The notes: generated from the letters alone by a model not told the origin. Positions 1 to 14,422 are shown, counted from the stretch's first letter. The stretch: DNA of 64,000 bases from Atriophallophorus winterbourni (GCA_013407085.1 JACCGJ010000342.1:1-64000); one strand, 5' to 3'. Made by a program: numbers and translations.

Positions 1-57
<57 letters not shown>
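1..57 (+). repeat. (AAT)n microsatellite
   Basis: An uninterrupted AAT repeat of 19 units at the window edge; it may extend beyond. Confidence 0.95.
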
Positions 58-3000
58 CCGGGCATAATATCTATATTTTTCAATGAAGGTTAATAAATTG
101 TTTTTGTTAGCCCCCACCGATATAGGCGTATCACTGAATTAACATATCATGTTATTATTGTTTGAATATAGATATATATTTTACAGAAGATATATTCTCT
201 TATCTACAACATCTCGTGTAACTCGCGATTACATTTTGTTATTAATATTGTTATTCAACTTTAATAAAGTATTGTTTACAATTTCTTTTGAAAAATCTCT
301 GTTTACCCTACGAAGATCTTTTAGATGATGTCATTAATAAATTTGGTATTAATTCTGTCACTTATTGAATAATGTAAAATAACTATTTTCTCACAAACAC
401 GAACATTATGTTTGACAAGTCTTGTTGCCACCATTTTGGTTCAAGTCTGGTGCATGGTGCCCGGAAACATCTGAAGTAATCTAAGTATCTGATTTAGAGG
501 TTTGAAAATGAAGAAAGTTATTCGCTATCGAATGGTATGCAATACGCTCAAACACGCCAAGCGTGGTGAGGGCTTGATGTTTTCCGGTTGATACAAACAC
601 GGTTGACTAATAGGATCGAAAAATCCGCCGGTAAACATGTCGAAGAAAGTGTTGTGATTACTTGATTTGCCTATATAACTTGAGCGTGCGCTTTATTTGT
701 TGCCATCTGCGTGATAAACGCGTTTGGAATACTGGCAATCATTTTGGTTTTAAGGATACCTAACTTACTCCAGGTTACTCATAGTAATGAATGAGGAACT
801 GATCAATAAGTGTGTGTGTGTCTGTGTGAAACATGGTGATATTGGATCGAATCTCTTGGAACCGATGGGTGCTGTTCTGTCTCGATCGACCTGGCATATT
901 CCCTACATTCATGTAGCAATTAAATGTTCATAATTTTTATCGAGCTTGGTAAAATCTTATAACCAAAACATTTAATTTAACAGAATATTTGAATGCAATG
1001 TAGCAAATAATTAAGAGTTACTCACAACCAATGTTACTTCGTTTATATTTGACAATATTTTTTTAAAAAGTTCGTTCTAGAAATATAAGAACTTACACCA
1101 TGCTATCGCACCACTTTTCGCTTGCACTGAAATGATTGCAATGTGTTTCAATGTTGGATAGTCAGCCATGAAATAGGTAATATGAAAATATAAATCAACG
1201 CAGATTGTAACTTTGTGTTGCGCGTGTGAGCTTAGACTGAATAATTTGCAAGTTAAATTCTGAAATTGTTTTTCGATTAAAATTACAAACTGTTGCATTG
1301 CACTTGACAATAAAATTATATCATTGCATACGTTGAATTAAAAGCATTACTGTGAAACATACAGCTTTGTGGTATTAAGTAAGTGTTACCGCACTATATG
1401 ATATTCCTAAAGCAGGAAGGAAAATCACGAACTGTTTCACAGGTAAAGCCGCTAAACTGGTATACGCATCTCGACATGATTAAATCCTGCTTTTCAAACG
1501 TCATCAACTAATTATGAATGAAATTCCGACGTTAAACAAAAAACAGCCATCTTGCGGTTATCATAGTGTTGCATTAAAATTCCAAAAATTTACCGGTGCA
1601 GCAATGCACCGGCTGTGGGACTTAGTCCCACATGAAAGATAAATTTCAATATACAAATGAGGATTTATCCTCTAATTCGCAAACGAGTTAGCGCAGTTTC
1701 GTCAATGTGTAACTTGAATGATTTATGTCACTCATTTGCGCAGCATGTGTTCAGAATATGTGCTACAGGAATTTTCGAATTTTTGAACAAACAACAAATA
1801 CACTAATGTTTAGAGCTTATTATATTTGGTGATATGGTTACAACGATATTAGTAATTTACAAACAATGGTGGGATGACATTGATATACTGAGAACGATTT
1901 CAAAAAATCTACCGTAAAATCCTGTCATATAATCCTGCGTAATGTCTGTGATAAAAATAATTCAGCACATTAAGATTAACCATGCTTGCATAAATTTTAT
2001 TTCATATTCATGTTAATAAAATTATAGACCGAAGTTTGTTAGTTCTTGATTAATGTGTTACGCGATATAGTCGCAAAAAATAAATAAAAAATTCCCAAGA
2101 GGAGCTGAATAATTGGAGTTGCAGCTAAAAATATCTGAGGCCATATTCTCCATATTTACTCTTAATCAGAATTCTACAGAAAGCTCTTTTAATTGGGGCA
2201 GATGTGAACATGAGTTAAAATTTATCAAAAATTCATAACGTAGTTTATGGTATTGTATTGTATTGTTTTCATATTGTAGTTTATGGTTGTTGAATACGCT
2301 GAAAAAAGGAATTACCGCAACATTATCATCAATAGTTATTTAAATGATGCAACAAGTGGAGCTGGTAGATTTACACAAAACATATTCCAACTTATCCCGA
2401 ATTGTTCAACCATATCCTAGGGTCACTAACATTCAGGCGCATGAGTGATAATGCTGAGATACTAATAAATCGTTTCTGATTAGATATTTGTTAGCGCTAC
2501 TTTTGCGACTATAAAACTATAAATAATATGTATTCTTCTAAACGTTGTAACTTAAATTTTAAACATAGTCTTATGCAAGACTATGGGGGTAAATCCAGCT
2601 GACGAGACTGGAGAAACTAAGTGAATTGTGAAAGACTTGTCTCCGAAGATTCAGGAACAATGACCTCTTCAGATGATCCGGATCAACATATTCCATATAC
2701 CTTCAAAAACATTATCCTTTTCGCAACTAAATGCTTGCTTGACATGCCATTATCTCTAAGATAGCAGCTGGTTGCCAAATTCGTTCATGAGTTATTTTTT
2801 CTATACATCATTCAATTTTCTTGCGCTGTTTACGTGTATCTACAGGATACACTGTTCAGGAATATTAGATCCAAACACGTGCGCACTCATTTAACAAACA
2901 TTAATTTTGCCGGACTATCATTACTGAGTAAAGTGTTGTGCTAAGATAAGCCATTTAGGGAATACTTCTACAAAGGCACGGTTTCAGTAGTGTCTAATAA

Positions 3001-4535
3001 ATTATGACTCCGATACATGAAAATATTTTATAACTTTTCAAATCCTACAAACACATCTTTTATATTAAATGAGGTTAATAATAAAATCATTACATTTTTG
3101 TTCTGATTTTAAATAAATCACTACCAGATACAAATCCCGGCGTATTATAGCAAATTGTTCAATGATGTACGAATCACTATTGGTAAGATCTCAGTAAGTG
3201 CACTGAAGTCACTTATGCTAGCAGAAGATTTCAACGTCGAATACTTGGCTTCACAACAGCCAAGGGGTTATTCAGTTGAAAAGCAGTTAATATTAAGTCA
3301 TTGCACGGTAAACTACTCATGCAAACAAATAAGAATCGCATTGAACACATATATCTACTGTCCATCGGCGATAACCAATTTTATTGTTCATCCTGTGTGT
3401 AAGTTCGACAAGAAATCGGAATTCATACTTTCAAGCATTCTGAATCCTACCTAAAGTAATCATATAGCTTCTTTACATTTTGCTTGACAGAAACGATTAT
3501 TATATGTGTTCCCATTTTGAATACTTCCTAGTAAATTTATTGCAACAAACTTGGTAATATCTGTAATGAAAGCGACCGGTCTCATGTTTCCATGATTATT
3601 CAAATCTGCTTCAATACAAACACTTATCAGAGAAAATAAAATTACAAATTTTAATATTCAAACTCTTGTTTAGGCGAAACAATTTATCAACGATTAGCTC
3701 CCAATGAAGAAGGCTTCATATGGATTTTTATCGTGAAAGATATTTTTAAATAAGAATTCATGATCTTTGAAAATGTACCCGTAATTAATTCCAGTTATTT
3801 GTTATTGAATACAGCAAACATATTTTTGCTGGCATGTATAGGTTAATCATTAACTAAAATTATTACAATGTGTGAACAAATAGAATAACATTAATCAAAT
3901 CTGGAAAAAACAACTGAGCTCCTAATTTGATATTATAGTACATTCGAGAGAATGATTTATAAATTATTGTATGAGATAAAGGATATTCAATTTTATGTGC
4001 ATTAAAAAGTTTTATACTATATATGAATATGTGGTATTGGCGATTACCCTACATGATATAATATCTTTAGAAATAAATAATGTTTATTTTTTAAGGAGAA
4101 ATGAATGGTAATAAACGCCATTATTCTTTGGTAATTTTGGTTAAATTTTAACTCACGATCAATTTGTTGTTCAAGAGATTCTTGAAAATGAAAATTTTCA
4201 TGATACTAATGTTGTAGTGGCCACAAATGTGGCTGGAAATTAGGATGTTACAATTCCGCATGTTTATTACATCTACAATACCCTTGTGCAACCAACTCTA
4301 CAACCTCCACGGTGTATGGTGCGACAAGTCCGACCGAATATGCGTCGAGCTGACACGCTTTACCACCTCACATGATTGCATCAAACAAATAACTTGACGG
4401 ACAAACAACAACATTACAATATGACATAAGCCTCACATCCTCAGTCAGTAATGGTCTGCCTTTTCGAATGTTTGTATCGAATTTAATATAAAAATCAGCA
4501 TGGTCATAACCTAAGTTTTTGGTAAATGGATGATT
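58..4535. other. No gene seen
   Basis: AT-rich sequence without recognisable repeats or exons. A 99-codon open frame at 3155-3454 has no match to a family I know and is within chance length. Confidence 0.6.
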
Positions 4536-5060
4536 TCAATTAACATCAACACGGTTGAAAACTGTCAAGTTGAACCAGTATATCATTTGACATATCTTGG
4601 TACAAGCGTTGTGAATAACCATTCGATTGAGAGGATTGGTAGAACAACTTTTATCTTGTCCTGTTTGCTTTCTCGTGTCTCAACCCACCGCAATTTGACT
4701 GTGAATCCTAAGATGATGGTATACAGCTTGTGCAGGGTAAATTCTTCGGTGTACTGCATTGAAACCTGGATTATATGTCTCGCATTTTAAAATCATCAAT
4801 CGGAACTTGAATACAACGTAAATGGGTGGAAAAAAGAATGTTTATGTGTTTTCGAAATGAGGTCTGCAGATCATGCACACTTTAATATGACAGCGTCACT
4901 CACACTGACTGGATCTTGTGTGCGGATTGAGAAACGTCGTATTCTGAATGATCATTTCTATTTAAAGGTGAAATGTTTAAGTTGACCTTTAGGCAGACTA
5001 CACTCACCGAGAAATAACGTTTGCAAAAACAGTATGAAAGCGTAGAATGTGATCAGAAAT
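4536..5060 (+). pseudogene. RTE-like RT C-terminal fragment
   Basis: Encodes VYHLTYLGTSVVNNHSIERI, then IGRTTFILSCLLSRVSTHRN and MMVYSLCRVNSSVYCIETW. This aligns with the RTE block F.YLGS.V..N.S...EI..RIGKA...LSRL....W.N..L...TK..VY.....LLYG.ETW. After a stop at 4,790 a decayed continuation is visible near 4,990-5,060 (TIRQTTLTEK). It is a relic of the same family as 19.1-21.4 kb. Confidence 0.75.
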
Positions 5061-6261
5061 GTTCGGAAATACTTGATTTGTCCTCTCCAGTTTTAGGTTG
5101 TCTGCACTGTGTGATGGAGCTAAGAAAGAGAATATATTTCTCTTGACTACTGCATTGAGATCATGTTGTAAGCGTGCAACGTCAGCCGATTGTTTGAGTA
5201 ATTACTATCTCAATCGCTGGAGATAGTTTTTTTTCCAAATCGGAACATTCAATCAACTGATTCGCGGTGAACTATGAAAACGGGATGCAGCAATGATCTG
5301 CATCAAAGGCCAGCATCGAACCAATGAGGCTAGCAACAACAAATATGGCATTGTGCATTGTTCAGTCTTACTATATTGAAGCAACGCGATTAGTTACCTT
5401 TCTAAGTGAAAAAAATTTGTTTTCAATAATAAGCGCAGTCATGAGCGTTTTACTATCTGAAAGAGGGTTTTAAACATGAAATTATCTTCGGTCGATCTTG
5501 CATTCTAGTCTGCATCAAAAAATTAAATCCTTCACTGACGGAAAACAACTTCACTATTTTGCGATTGATCTGAAGGCATAATTATCTGAATGTAGCCAAC
5601 TATTCCATTTCTATTGGTTACTCACTAGATTTTTGCATTAAAGCTGAAATTAAAAACGAATTTTAAATAAGAGCTATCAACATATGAAGAAGTAACGGGA
5701 CGTGTAGTAGTTAAGAACAGCTTTTTGAGACGGCTTTCGCTAGCATAATATAAAATTATATCCGTTTCAGAAAATATGAGTTCTTATTTCGATTTGGAAG
5801 ACCGAGGTTATCAATCTACATGATATTCCTCGTGACGCTTTCTGCCGTAACCGTTCGGATTCAGATTTGATATGTTCGACTAATATCGTCAAACAAGTTT
5901 GAATTGTACCTTATGTGAAAAGGACGATTCAACGGTAGACTAATCACAGTATGTAAATTTGATGACACAAATTATTATGTACTTAATTGTTACTCACTTG
6001 AAAGGTGATTTAAAATCCCCTTTTTCGCAGTTTGAGTCATTCAAAAGTTGTAGTGCTATTTATAATGTTTCAAAATAAGTTTTGCTTTTAAGTCAAAGTT
6101 GGATAAGGTTGGTACAACCAAATAGTTGAACTCGTGTTTCAATACAAATATTTGATTACTTAACTGTTGGAAGCATTTCTAGCTCGATACATGTTTCATT
6201 AATCAATAGCTGATTCAGAGTTAAAATACGCTTAATAAATTGATAACTGATGTTGGGATCT

Positions 6262-6405
6262 CCTCGTCATATTTTTCTGAATTCTGTTTCTAATTTCCCT
6301 CGCAAGTCTGTCTAGGTCTGGGTAATCTGACCGTATTTCGTTCCATGTACAGTATTTATTGTGCAGCACTTTGCCTGGATCAGCTTTGCGTGCTTTCATA
6401 CATTT
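6262..6405 (+). repeat. ST repeat copy, sense on plus
   Basis: Shows the reverse complement of the signature: AGTCTGTCTAGGTCTGGGTA, then CACTTTGCCTGGATCAG and a CTTTCATACATT tail. It is the only copy in the left 30 kb and is diverged. Confidence 0.75.
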
Positions 6406-6424
6406 CCTGTAGGATAATTGAGAT

Positions 6425-6503
6425 TTTGATCCATATCTTACTGTCCCTACCTGCCGGGTGCAAACACCATGAAACCGGGCGTTCGTGTGTGTAATGTAAA
6501 TGT
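6425..6503 (-). repeat. R1 repeat, partial arm
   Basis: Reads ATCTTACTGTCCCTACCTGC, then AACACCATGAAACCGGGCG and TCGTGTGTGTAATG, the complement of the outer left arm. It lies just after the ST copy at 6.3 kb. Confidence 0.6.
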
Positions 6504-6509
6504 ATGCAG

Positions 6510-8184
6510 ATACAATTTTTGTCAAGTATCATGGGCTTAACCGGATCTAAATGTGTTTAGGCACATGCGATTGAAAAGCCTCGCCGCACCAAATTACTAA
6601 ACAGTAAATTTTATGTGCAACTTGTTTATCACAGCAGTTTTGTGGCCAGCGGATTATGATGGTACAGTCCCTTATCGATGATGCACGGTACCGGCCTTTG
6701 GGGTTTGAGGCAGATGCATGCCGATACAGATTTGTCTTTAGAATATTTTCGAACACTTGGGAGTGCTCTTTGTGCGTATCAATAATATAATCCCATATCT
6801 TGTTCGAAACAAACAGTGTAAATATATTCCGAGGCATAACCGTACCCAATATATTTAACGTGTGTGAATTAAAGCTCTCGGTAAGATCGAATAAGCTATA
6901 GACTTTCTAATTGTAATTGATATGTTTTCATTGTTTCTGATTCGATGTGTTGATATAAATATTCGTTTGACAACACATGCGAAGAACCTATTTAGAATTG
7001 CTTGAAACACTTGAAACATTACATCAAAATTCCACGAATGTACGTTAGCATATGATCGAATGCTTCCAATTTAGTTCCTAAGGTAGAGACGCAACAATTC
7101 AACATTTACTTCAGCTTTCAAATAGAGCTTCGGCGCATCGCGTATCAATTCTGAAAACTGTAAAAACGTTTCCAGGTGTGCACGCATCATAGGGCAGGTA
7201 AACCTCAAATAGAATTTCATTAAGATAGAATTCAGATAAATATCACCAAATTCAAAGATTTTAATTTATCACAGTTATTCAACTCAATTTAATAACAAAA
7301 TATTATAAGACATACTAGGCTGTTTCTTAGTTTTCGATTCTTCGGATTCGGATTCTGGTTACGAATAATTGGTAAGAGTTAATTCAAATACCGTAATAAG
7401 GTTACAATTCTTATGCACTGTACACTTTAATTCAAATGGTGTCTTTTGACAAATGTTGAAAAAACTTCGCTTAGTTTGAACTATATAAAAACAAGAACTT
7501 TACATCCACAACTCAACCGATATCGTTGACATTCAAACAATGGGTTAACAAACGCGTGTCCTCATATCGGAAGGTGAATCACGAATTTTTTCGTAATCAT
7601 TAACAAGTATTAAGTTTACATTTAAGTATTTCCTGCAATATATCGTTTATTTTGTTTTATCGGGCGTTCTTATAAAATTAATTTTCACATAAATTTCCAG
7701 AATGCGTTTTGGGTGAGATTCCCGTTTAAGTTTACAGTCGCATCTATTACATTTATTTGTTCATTGCGAGTTCACAGCTCTTTTGGGCAAATCTCTTGCT
7801 TGTACTGAAGCAGTATCACCAAAGTGACTGTATAAAGGCTGCTCTACGGTGTATGTTGATCTCTGGTGAGCTTTCGTACTCAGCAGAAGCTGTTTCTCAG
7901 TCGCTAAACGATCGATCGCTTTTTCAACCAACCTCAAACCAAATTGTTAGTGTGTCTAACTTTCGTGATCTGCATCAGCGCCAACATTGTAATCCCTAAA
8001 TAATAATAATGCACGGATTTGTTGCGAAATGCTCTCAATTCCGGTACTGAATTTGAGATAGTATAAGAAATTTTCCGGAGCATTTGTCTGGGACGATGTC
8101 AAATTAGATACTTATTGTAAAAGCCACAGTACTAAATTTCACGTAAAGTGTACAAATTCGATTGCTATCACTAGTGCATTTTAT
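6510..8184. other. No gene seen
   Basis: AT-rich. The stretch near 6,650-6,720 is slightly GC-richer and may be an unrecognised repeat relic. Confidence 0.55.
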
Positions 8185-8515
8185 TCAGTCCTCCCCGTGC
8201 CGGGTGGCACATGAGGCGAAGACAACTTCACGCCAGTGTTTCCGGTCTGTCGCTGCTTCCGTTGCCGTCTGCACCGTGAATCCTTGTGCATGTAGTTCGC
8301 GTTCCAAAGTTCTGCGCCAAGTTTCCTTGGGCCGTCCCTTTTTTCGTTTACCTTGCGGATGCCAGTGCATGGCTACCTTCGTATGCGAACTGGGATCCAT
8401 CCTGCAGACATGACCGAACCACGGATCTGTTGTCATCGTTTCCGTAGCAATGTAGGTTTTACGAGATAGGGTTGTTAGCCCTAAGCCCAACCCTCCTCCT
8501 TTTTCAGACGGGCTT
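8185..8515 (-). pseudogene. LINE RT C-terminal fragment fused to upstream LINE sequence
   Basis: Encodes WFGHVCRMDPSSHTKVAMHW then PQGKRKKGRPKETWRRTLE and ATDRKHWREVVFASCATRH. This is the standard C-terminus of flatworm LINE polyproteins (GHV.RM...R..K.AL.W.P.GKRKRGRPK.TWRRT.E.E, DR..WR..V.A.C..RH). The preceding GGLGLGLTTLSRKTYIATET does not belong to the RT and may come from the 5' end of the element. If so, the copy has lost its middle by internal deletion. Confidence 0.8.
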
Positions 8516-8519
8516 GGGA

Positions 8520-11057
8520 CCGTTATTGGCGGAGTTCACTAGTGCATAGGTTCGCTATTTTCAGCGGTCTGTTTAGTAGAGGGAAGCAAAACTTTTCTAA
8601 CGAATGTGCAATGAGTTTTAAATATAGAATGTCCGGGAGTATGAAATAATACCTCCACCTCTTTTAGTTTATTGTTGATTACTGTAACTTTTATTATTTT
8701 TCTGGCATTCAGAACGTCTAAACGGAATTCGGGAAGCATGTACTGGGCGTCTTAGGATCCCAATGTAAGAGTTGATCTCGTTATATCAGCATTATATTTT
8801 ACTGATACAGTAAAATACAATTTGAATTTAGGTGATTTCCAATTTCCAATGAAATCGATAGTGATTGTACACCATTGGGAGGATACTTAATAACTTGTGG
8901 CTGTTCAGTTTAAAGCTAGTAGTATTTTCCGAACAAATCAGGAAATCTCTTTCACCGTTGAAAGCAGCCCCATACCATGGTTTTACTCCAGCCTAGCCAC
9001 AGCTATTAATCTGTATTTTCTGTTATAATCTGCGAATTTGGCATAGATGATAAACTTACTTGGTGCGCTGAGATGTACGCCAGGAAATTTCAATATAGAG
9101 AACTAGCTGTTGCCAGCGCAATAATTTGTCTATCGACGACACATTTGGAACAATCGGACAGCAAGGCTGAGATATTTGTATTACAACACCTTCGCAGGAA
9201 TTGCCGAGATGATTTAAAATATAATTACGAATTACCTAAAATCATTCTGACTCAGAAAGATATTCAAGTGTTTGAAAACAAAAGGTAGCGTATGTTTGAT
9301 ATAATATTTATACTTACTTATTTTTAAACGAGCTTCAACAGCCGGAGCAAACTGGTTTAAAATTGCCATTTACCCTTTATTTATCAGTTGAAGTCGCTTC
9401 GCTGGTTATCACAGGACCACGTGTGCAGGCCAAGATATGGATTTTTTTGTCAAATGCGCGGATAATAATAGCAATGCAATCGGTCAATATTCTCCCTTGC
9501 TATATATGTTTCCACGCTCCTCCGACAGAATGTCTCAAAATTAGTACGTTGCTTCTATATATTGCACTTCCGAAAATACATAAATTCCGGAGTTACGGGT
9601 AGTTGGTCATCCTCTGGTCCTCTACGCTGTCATATGAACCGCGGTAAAATAATCTTCATGCGAGGAAATATACGAAGTTAGGGGAAGCATTGCTCTACCC
9701 ACTGCCTAAAACAAGGTTTCCAACCTAAGTGTGGTGGCACCTTTTTGGGTGCGAGGCCATATTCCATTGGCTGCGAGATGCTTTCCCAGGATGTTTATTT
9801 GGATTGATTCATTTTCAATGTTTCAGAGTATGCGCTTTCCGTGCATCAACCATTTATCTTGTGTTTTTTATATAAAGGGTGTGGTACTATATTAAAATAT
9901 TTTAAGGGTTTTTGACATTGGGACGCTTGGGAACCAATAACCTCGCATAATTAGTTTAAATTGTCGCCTTCAAAATGAAATAGACCAGATTCATACTTAA
10001 ACTTCTTGAAAGGCGACCAAATCAAACGTACAACCTTTCATTGCTGACCACGTAAATTTTGCGTAATGGCATAGTGTGGAAAATTGCTCAAATTTAATTA
10101 AAATATAAACTTGTGATTCATAAAATTGATTGATTTCACATGTAATTTCATCGTGTGCATAGACCAAAGAAGTTCAAAACATGAATCTCAAAAGCGCAAC
10201 CCAATTATTTGAAGATTGTCCATAAAAAATATCATTGTAGATGTCTCCAATACTCAGTAAATTTTTGTTAAAACCTACTAGATTTTCTCCGTGGACCAGC
10301 TAAATTGAGAAAAATATCAACTGTCAATTTATACAGAGATTATACAAGCGATAGTTTTGAATCAGAAGTTGTTCAACGATATAACAACTCATACATTGGT
10401 ATTTGCTTGTTTGAGATAAAATACATTTTGCCGCAATGCTTGTGTTGGAATTTGGGAAAAGAATACTTGAACGAATGAGTCCCAACTGCTAAAATTTTAT
10501 TATACTTCTCTGAACGCTGTGGCTTTTATAGATTTGCTTGCCTTGATACAGTGTATAAATAGTATACAACAAATAAACCTGAATATTAATGCTGTAAAAG
10601 TTTCATACGACAAACTTGATGGATTACATGTACCCAAGGTATGTAGATTTGAATCATAACATTAGAGTGAACAATATAATCCACATATATTATATACTTC
10701 GAATAAGCCTTTTCAGAAGCTGAACAAAAAGCGTTGCAAGAAAGCTTACGAAATTCAACTAGAAGACGATTGACAAAATTAATACAACTAAAGTTGCAGG
10801 AAAGGTTGAGGCCTAGATTATTGACAGAAGAACATTGAGTTTGTAATCTCAATTTAATTACATTTTTCATTAAAGTTCACCATTGGCAGCCGACTAAATA
10901 ATAGACGGTCCATGATTATTAAAACGAGTAAAGATCATGCTATAGGGCGGGACATTCCCATATTGTTCTTTGGAACCAATTCGATTAGGAATGCTTCACG
11001 ATCACTATCAATCTTATCAGCAATTAGATAATGTTTGAATATATATTTCATCAGATT
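8520..11057. other. No gene seen
   Basis: AT-rich. Open frames at 9073-9288 and 9363-9602 lack any recognisable domain. Confidence 0.55.
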
Positions 11058-11083
11058 CTATATATATATATATATATATATAT
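11058..11083 (+). repeat. (TA)n microsatellite
   Basis: About 13 TA units immediately before an RTE-like fragment. Confidence 0.9.
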
Positions 11084-11099
11084 CTATGACAGCGCCGAC

Positions 11100-11395
11100 T
11101 GCGATGAGTTGGTCACGATTACAAAATGGAAAATTTTCTTATTCCAAAAGAACTATTCTATGGTGAAGTGGACCATTGGGCAGACCGCACTTGCAGTACA
11201 AAAATGTGTGAAAAAGAGATATGAATTCTCTTGACATTAACCATTTTATTTGAGACGAACTTGCTTTTTACTGGGAGCACTGTATATATCATGGTTTGCA
11301 AACTTGCCAAGAACAGATGCTGCTCTCGGTTGCTAATTATTAATCACGCCGTAATCGAGCAACTGCAGCCGATCGACAGGGAACTTATTATTTGG
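11100..11395 (+). pseudogene. RTE-like 3' terminal fragment
   Basis: After a TA microsatellite the frame reads KWTIGQTALAVQKCVKKRYE, the decayed form of the GRPHLRYKDVCKRDMK segment near the RTE C-terminus. Recognisable terminal sequence follows (PRTDAALGC) with stops. The nucleotide string ACCATTGGGCAGACCGCACTTGC is shared with the fragment at 34.99 kb in its core, which shows common origin. Confidence 0.65.
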
Positions 11396-13001
11396 TAATA
11401 TTTTTGGTATATTGGTAACTGAATTCTTTGCTAACAACACCCCATGCTACATATTACACTTTGCATCTATGAGTAAGTTTATTGCTTGTACCGTATTCAT
11501 TAATTGATTATGTGTTTGAACGTCATGACAAGTGTATGAGACCAATTAAACAGTTGCTTTATAGTCTACAGTTTCCAAACACAAATTAATTATAAATATT
11601 TATTTATTCATTTTAAAAATGTATGTAAGCGGGACAAATTGTTTACTGGAAGTTAATCCATAAACCTCGAAACATTCAGCTCGTAGTGATGACTGGTTTG
11701 TTAAATACCAAAACAATTTTTAAACGCCCAGAGATGACACATTAGATGAGCTATTTATTTTATAATTATCACGCTAATAATTGTCATAATTACATTACAT
11801 GAATCTTTACGCAATCATTTTCAATAATTGCGCTGATTTTTGTATATCAATGTACATTTTACTTACGGAAAAGGTATTTCAATTTCGATACTTCATGAAA
11901 AATAAATAATGATATTTGAGATCAGCGATAAATAAATTTTGACTGAACGTTATTGACATAAGTTATTGCCATAATTTTAATTCCGTAACGGATTTGAAGT
12001 TCAATTTGCCATATATCCAACTGGAAAGTGAGTACCAGTCTTCTCAAATTTATTGGTTTGTTCTCTCGAACATTGTCCTCGTGGATAAGCGAAGGTGTGG
12101 TCGTTCTTACGAGCATTCTTGGTTTGATTTCCCGTTCTTTTTATATGACAAATTTCACGTAACCTTAGTTATCTACCTCGGTCAATTCGTGCTAGCAGCT
12201 TTTCGTTTAGCCATTTATTATCAGCTTCGTGATACGAGCTTTAGTCGAATACGCTCAAAGTATTCCACAGATAATTTAGAAAGGATCATATTCGTTCTCC
12301 TAACGCTATCCTTTCCACAATCTGTTAGAACTAGAATTATGTGACTAGTATATTTTAAAAATATATTAATTTTTATTTAATAACACCTGGTTTATTATTG
12401 CTCAAATTCTTGCGGTTGCCACATAGATTACGGAAGCACTCAGTCAGCGGACGTTGTAGATAACTGTAACAAACTGAACCATGAAGGGATTAAAAAACAT
12501 ATCTACAATATTCCAATATGTATCTAAGGATTGTCAATTAGATTGTAATTTCCATGGTAAACCTGTTCAAATCAACAATCTGGCTATATTGGAACTTCTG
12601 TGCAAAAAGCGAAAACTTACAAAAAAATCTGGTTCAATCGATTCATTGCAAACTTTCATTTGTGGCAGAGAAGTTGTACAATTTATAAATATTCAGCCAA
12701 GATAAGTCTTCATTGTTCATCCATCTACTATATAATGGCAAATTTATTACGGAACAACTCTGGAGAATTCAATGAACGACAAATGTCCTAATCATTATTT
12801 AATTTACGTACGCATTGATTGCTTTCTACCTAAAAATGAGAGATATATAGTGAATAATTAGGAAAATATTTAAACAAAATTTCACATTACACTTGAAATT
12901 GTGTGCGCGGGATATGAGGAAAAAGGAAAATGCATTGCTACATTTTGGTTTATTTTCATAGAGAATATTTATTTTTCGCTCTGTTTATTCATAAGTAATT
13001 C
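11396..13001. other. No recognised gene; two open frames of unclear status
   Basis: Frames at 11994-12344 (116 codons) and 12481-12705 (74 codons) are the longest in this stretch. Neither has known motifs or convincing splice sites, and I treat them as chance. Confidence 0.5.
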
Positions 13002-13083
13002 ATTGTAAACCATGATAAATTATATTATACTATACAAACTCATATATATATAGTATAATATACTATAATTTCTTATGGTTTAC

Positions 13084-13124
<41 letters not shown>
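13002..13124. repeat. AT-rich palindrome next to (AT)n
   Basis: TTGTAAACCATGATAAATTA (13,003 on) and the following ATTATACTATAC pair with GTATAATATACTATAATTTC and TTATGGTTTACA (13,053-13,085). The arms are about 33 bp with a 17-bp loop, followed by about 39 bp of AT repeat. Confidence 0.75.
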
Positions 13125-13127
<3 letters not shown>

Positions 13128-14204
13128 CTCTGCTAGATTAATAGGATTTTCTGGTGTTAGTGATAATGAGTGAATTTTTGTAGCAATAATCTTATATTTT
13201 CTAACTAGGACATAAATTAATGCAATTAAATTTGAAGCAAATCTGGAATCTCTTTCCAAAATTGCAACCAGTGATTTTGTGCGAGCTAATTGCTTTTCAT
13301 CAGTCGAAGCACTGCACTATACGTAGTATGATTGGTCGCGCATTTTTTTGGATCAATACGCTTTTTAATAACTTTATCATTATGTTTTAAAAATCAATAG
13401 TATTGACGAAACGGGAAGAAGACTGTCTACGAGCCTGCACGAGTATCAATTAGCCTTATGAAGTCTTGGCAAAACGTCTATGGCATCAATACACGTGAAT
13501 TGTGAATAACGTGTTTACGATTGGAATGAATGTTCAATCCTTGCTACCGGTATAATGCACTATAGATGTAAATTTCTGTAGACATGGCACTCTACGGCGC
13601 AATACCTCAATCAACACACTTCATCTGACAGTACCTACGAAATAGTAAGTTGCAGTTTGTTCTACATGCGAAATTAAAATGCCAACGATCGCATAATAAC
13701 CAACCCAGACATTCGCGGAAAGGTGGTATGAAGCGCTGAACTTAATTGTCCTTTTGCTTCGCAGGAATCTACCCAGTTGATGTCCTTAATTTCAGTGCCG
13801 AAAAGCCTGGAAAGCAATGTGCAAGCACTGCGAACACCCAATAATCTATTTCCAATAGCAGTTCAAAAATCTACATGACATTGAGCCTGCTTCATTATAA
13901 ATTTTCGTTATTATATCAATGTACCCGTAATAATTGTTTGGTAATTTCAAGAGATTCATAGAGAGGATTCTATGAACAAACCATGGAATTAAATTACGGT
14001 GCAGTTTTATAGGTCGAGCACCAAAAATGCATCAACAATATTTTCGCATGCTTACATATTACGTGTTTACATAATACTACACCGAAATTCGCCTATACAG
14101 ATTTTGATCGCTTTAGCTGGATTCACAATATGATTCTGTATACTACAATATTTTCTTTATTCAAAACTCAATAATCACTATAAATCTCATCTACATGCCT
14201 TCCT

Positions 14205-14282
14205 GTCACACAGAAACACACTCTACGACCGGTTTCTTGTTGTATGCACTCATCAATCTCAACATAATCTCAACACTTTTAC
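14205..14282 (+). repeat. R1 repeat, partial arm
   Basis: Contains CACACTCTACGACCGGTTTC, TTGTTGTATGCACTCATCAA, matching the outer R1 arm, and precedes the short repeat at 14,341. Confidence 0.5.
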
Positions 14283-14340
14283 CTGATTACGGTAAACATC
14301 TGCGATTATATGAACTATCATGGACATTTTGATTTCGAAT

Positions 14341-14422
14341 CTGACAAGGAGATCAGATAGGTTAATTAACCGCAACAGTTGTTGCTAGCTCCTTCACGAC
14401 TAGACGGGTTACAAAGCTACTC
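14341..14422 (+). repeat. Short repeat shared with 29,778-29,860
   Basis: About 80 bp starting CTGACAAGGAGATCAGAT and containing CTCCTTCACGACTAG, with a clearly homologous, collinear copy at 29,778-29,860 (CTGACGAGGAGATCAGAT, TTCCTTCGCGACTGG). Here it abuts the CR1-like family A fragment; at the second site it lies just ahead of the hammerhead SINE. Its nature is unknown. Confidence 0.6.

Noticed and set aside
3155..3454. 99-codon open frame, plus strand
   Set aside because: No recognisable motif, no clear splice sites, and the length is expected by chance in 64 kb.
8162..8413. Plus-strand frame opposite the LINE fragment at 8.2 kb
   Set aside because: It is the antisense shadow of the minus-strand RT C-terminus.
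11994..12344. 116-codon open frame, plus strand
   Set aside because: Hydrophobic AT-driven composition, no domain, and a competing antisense frame over the same bases.
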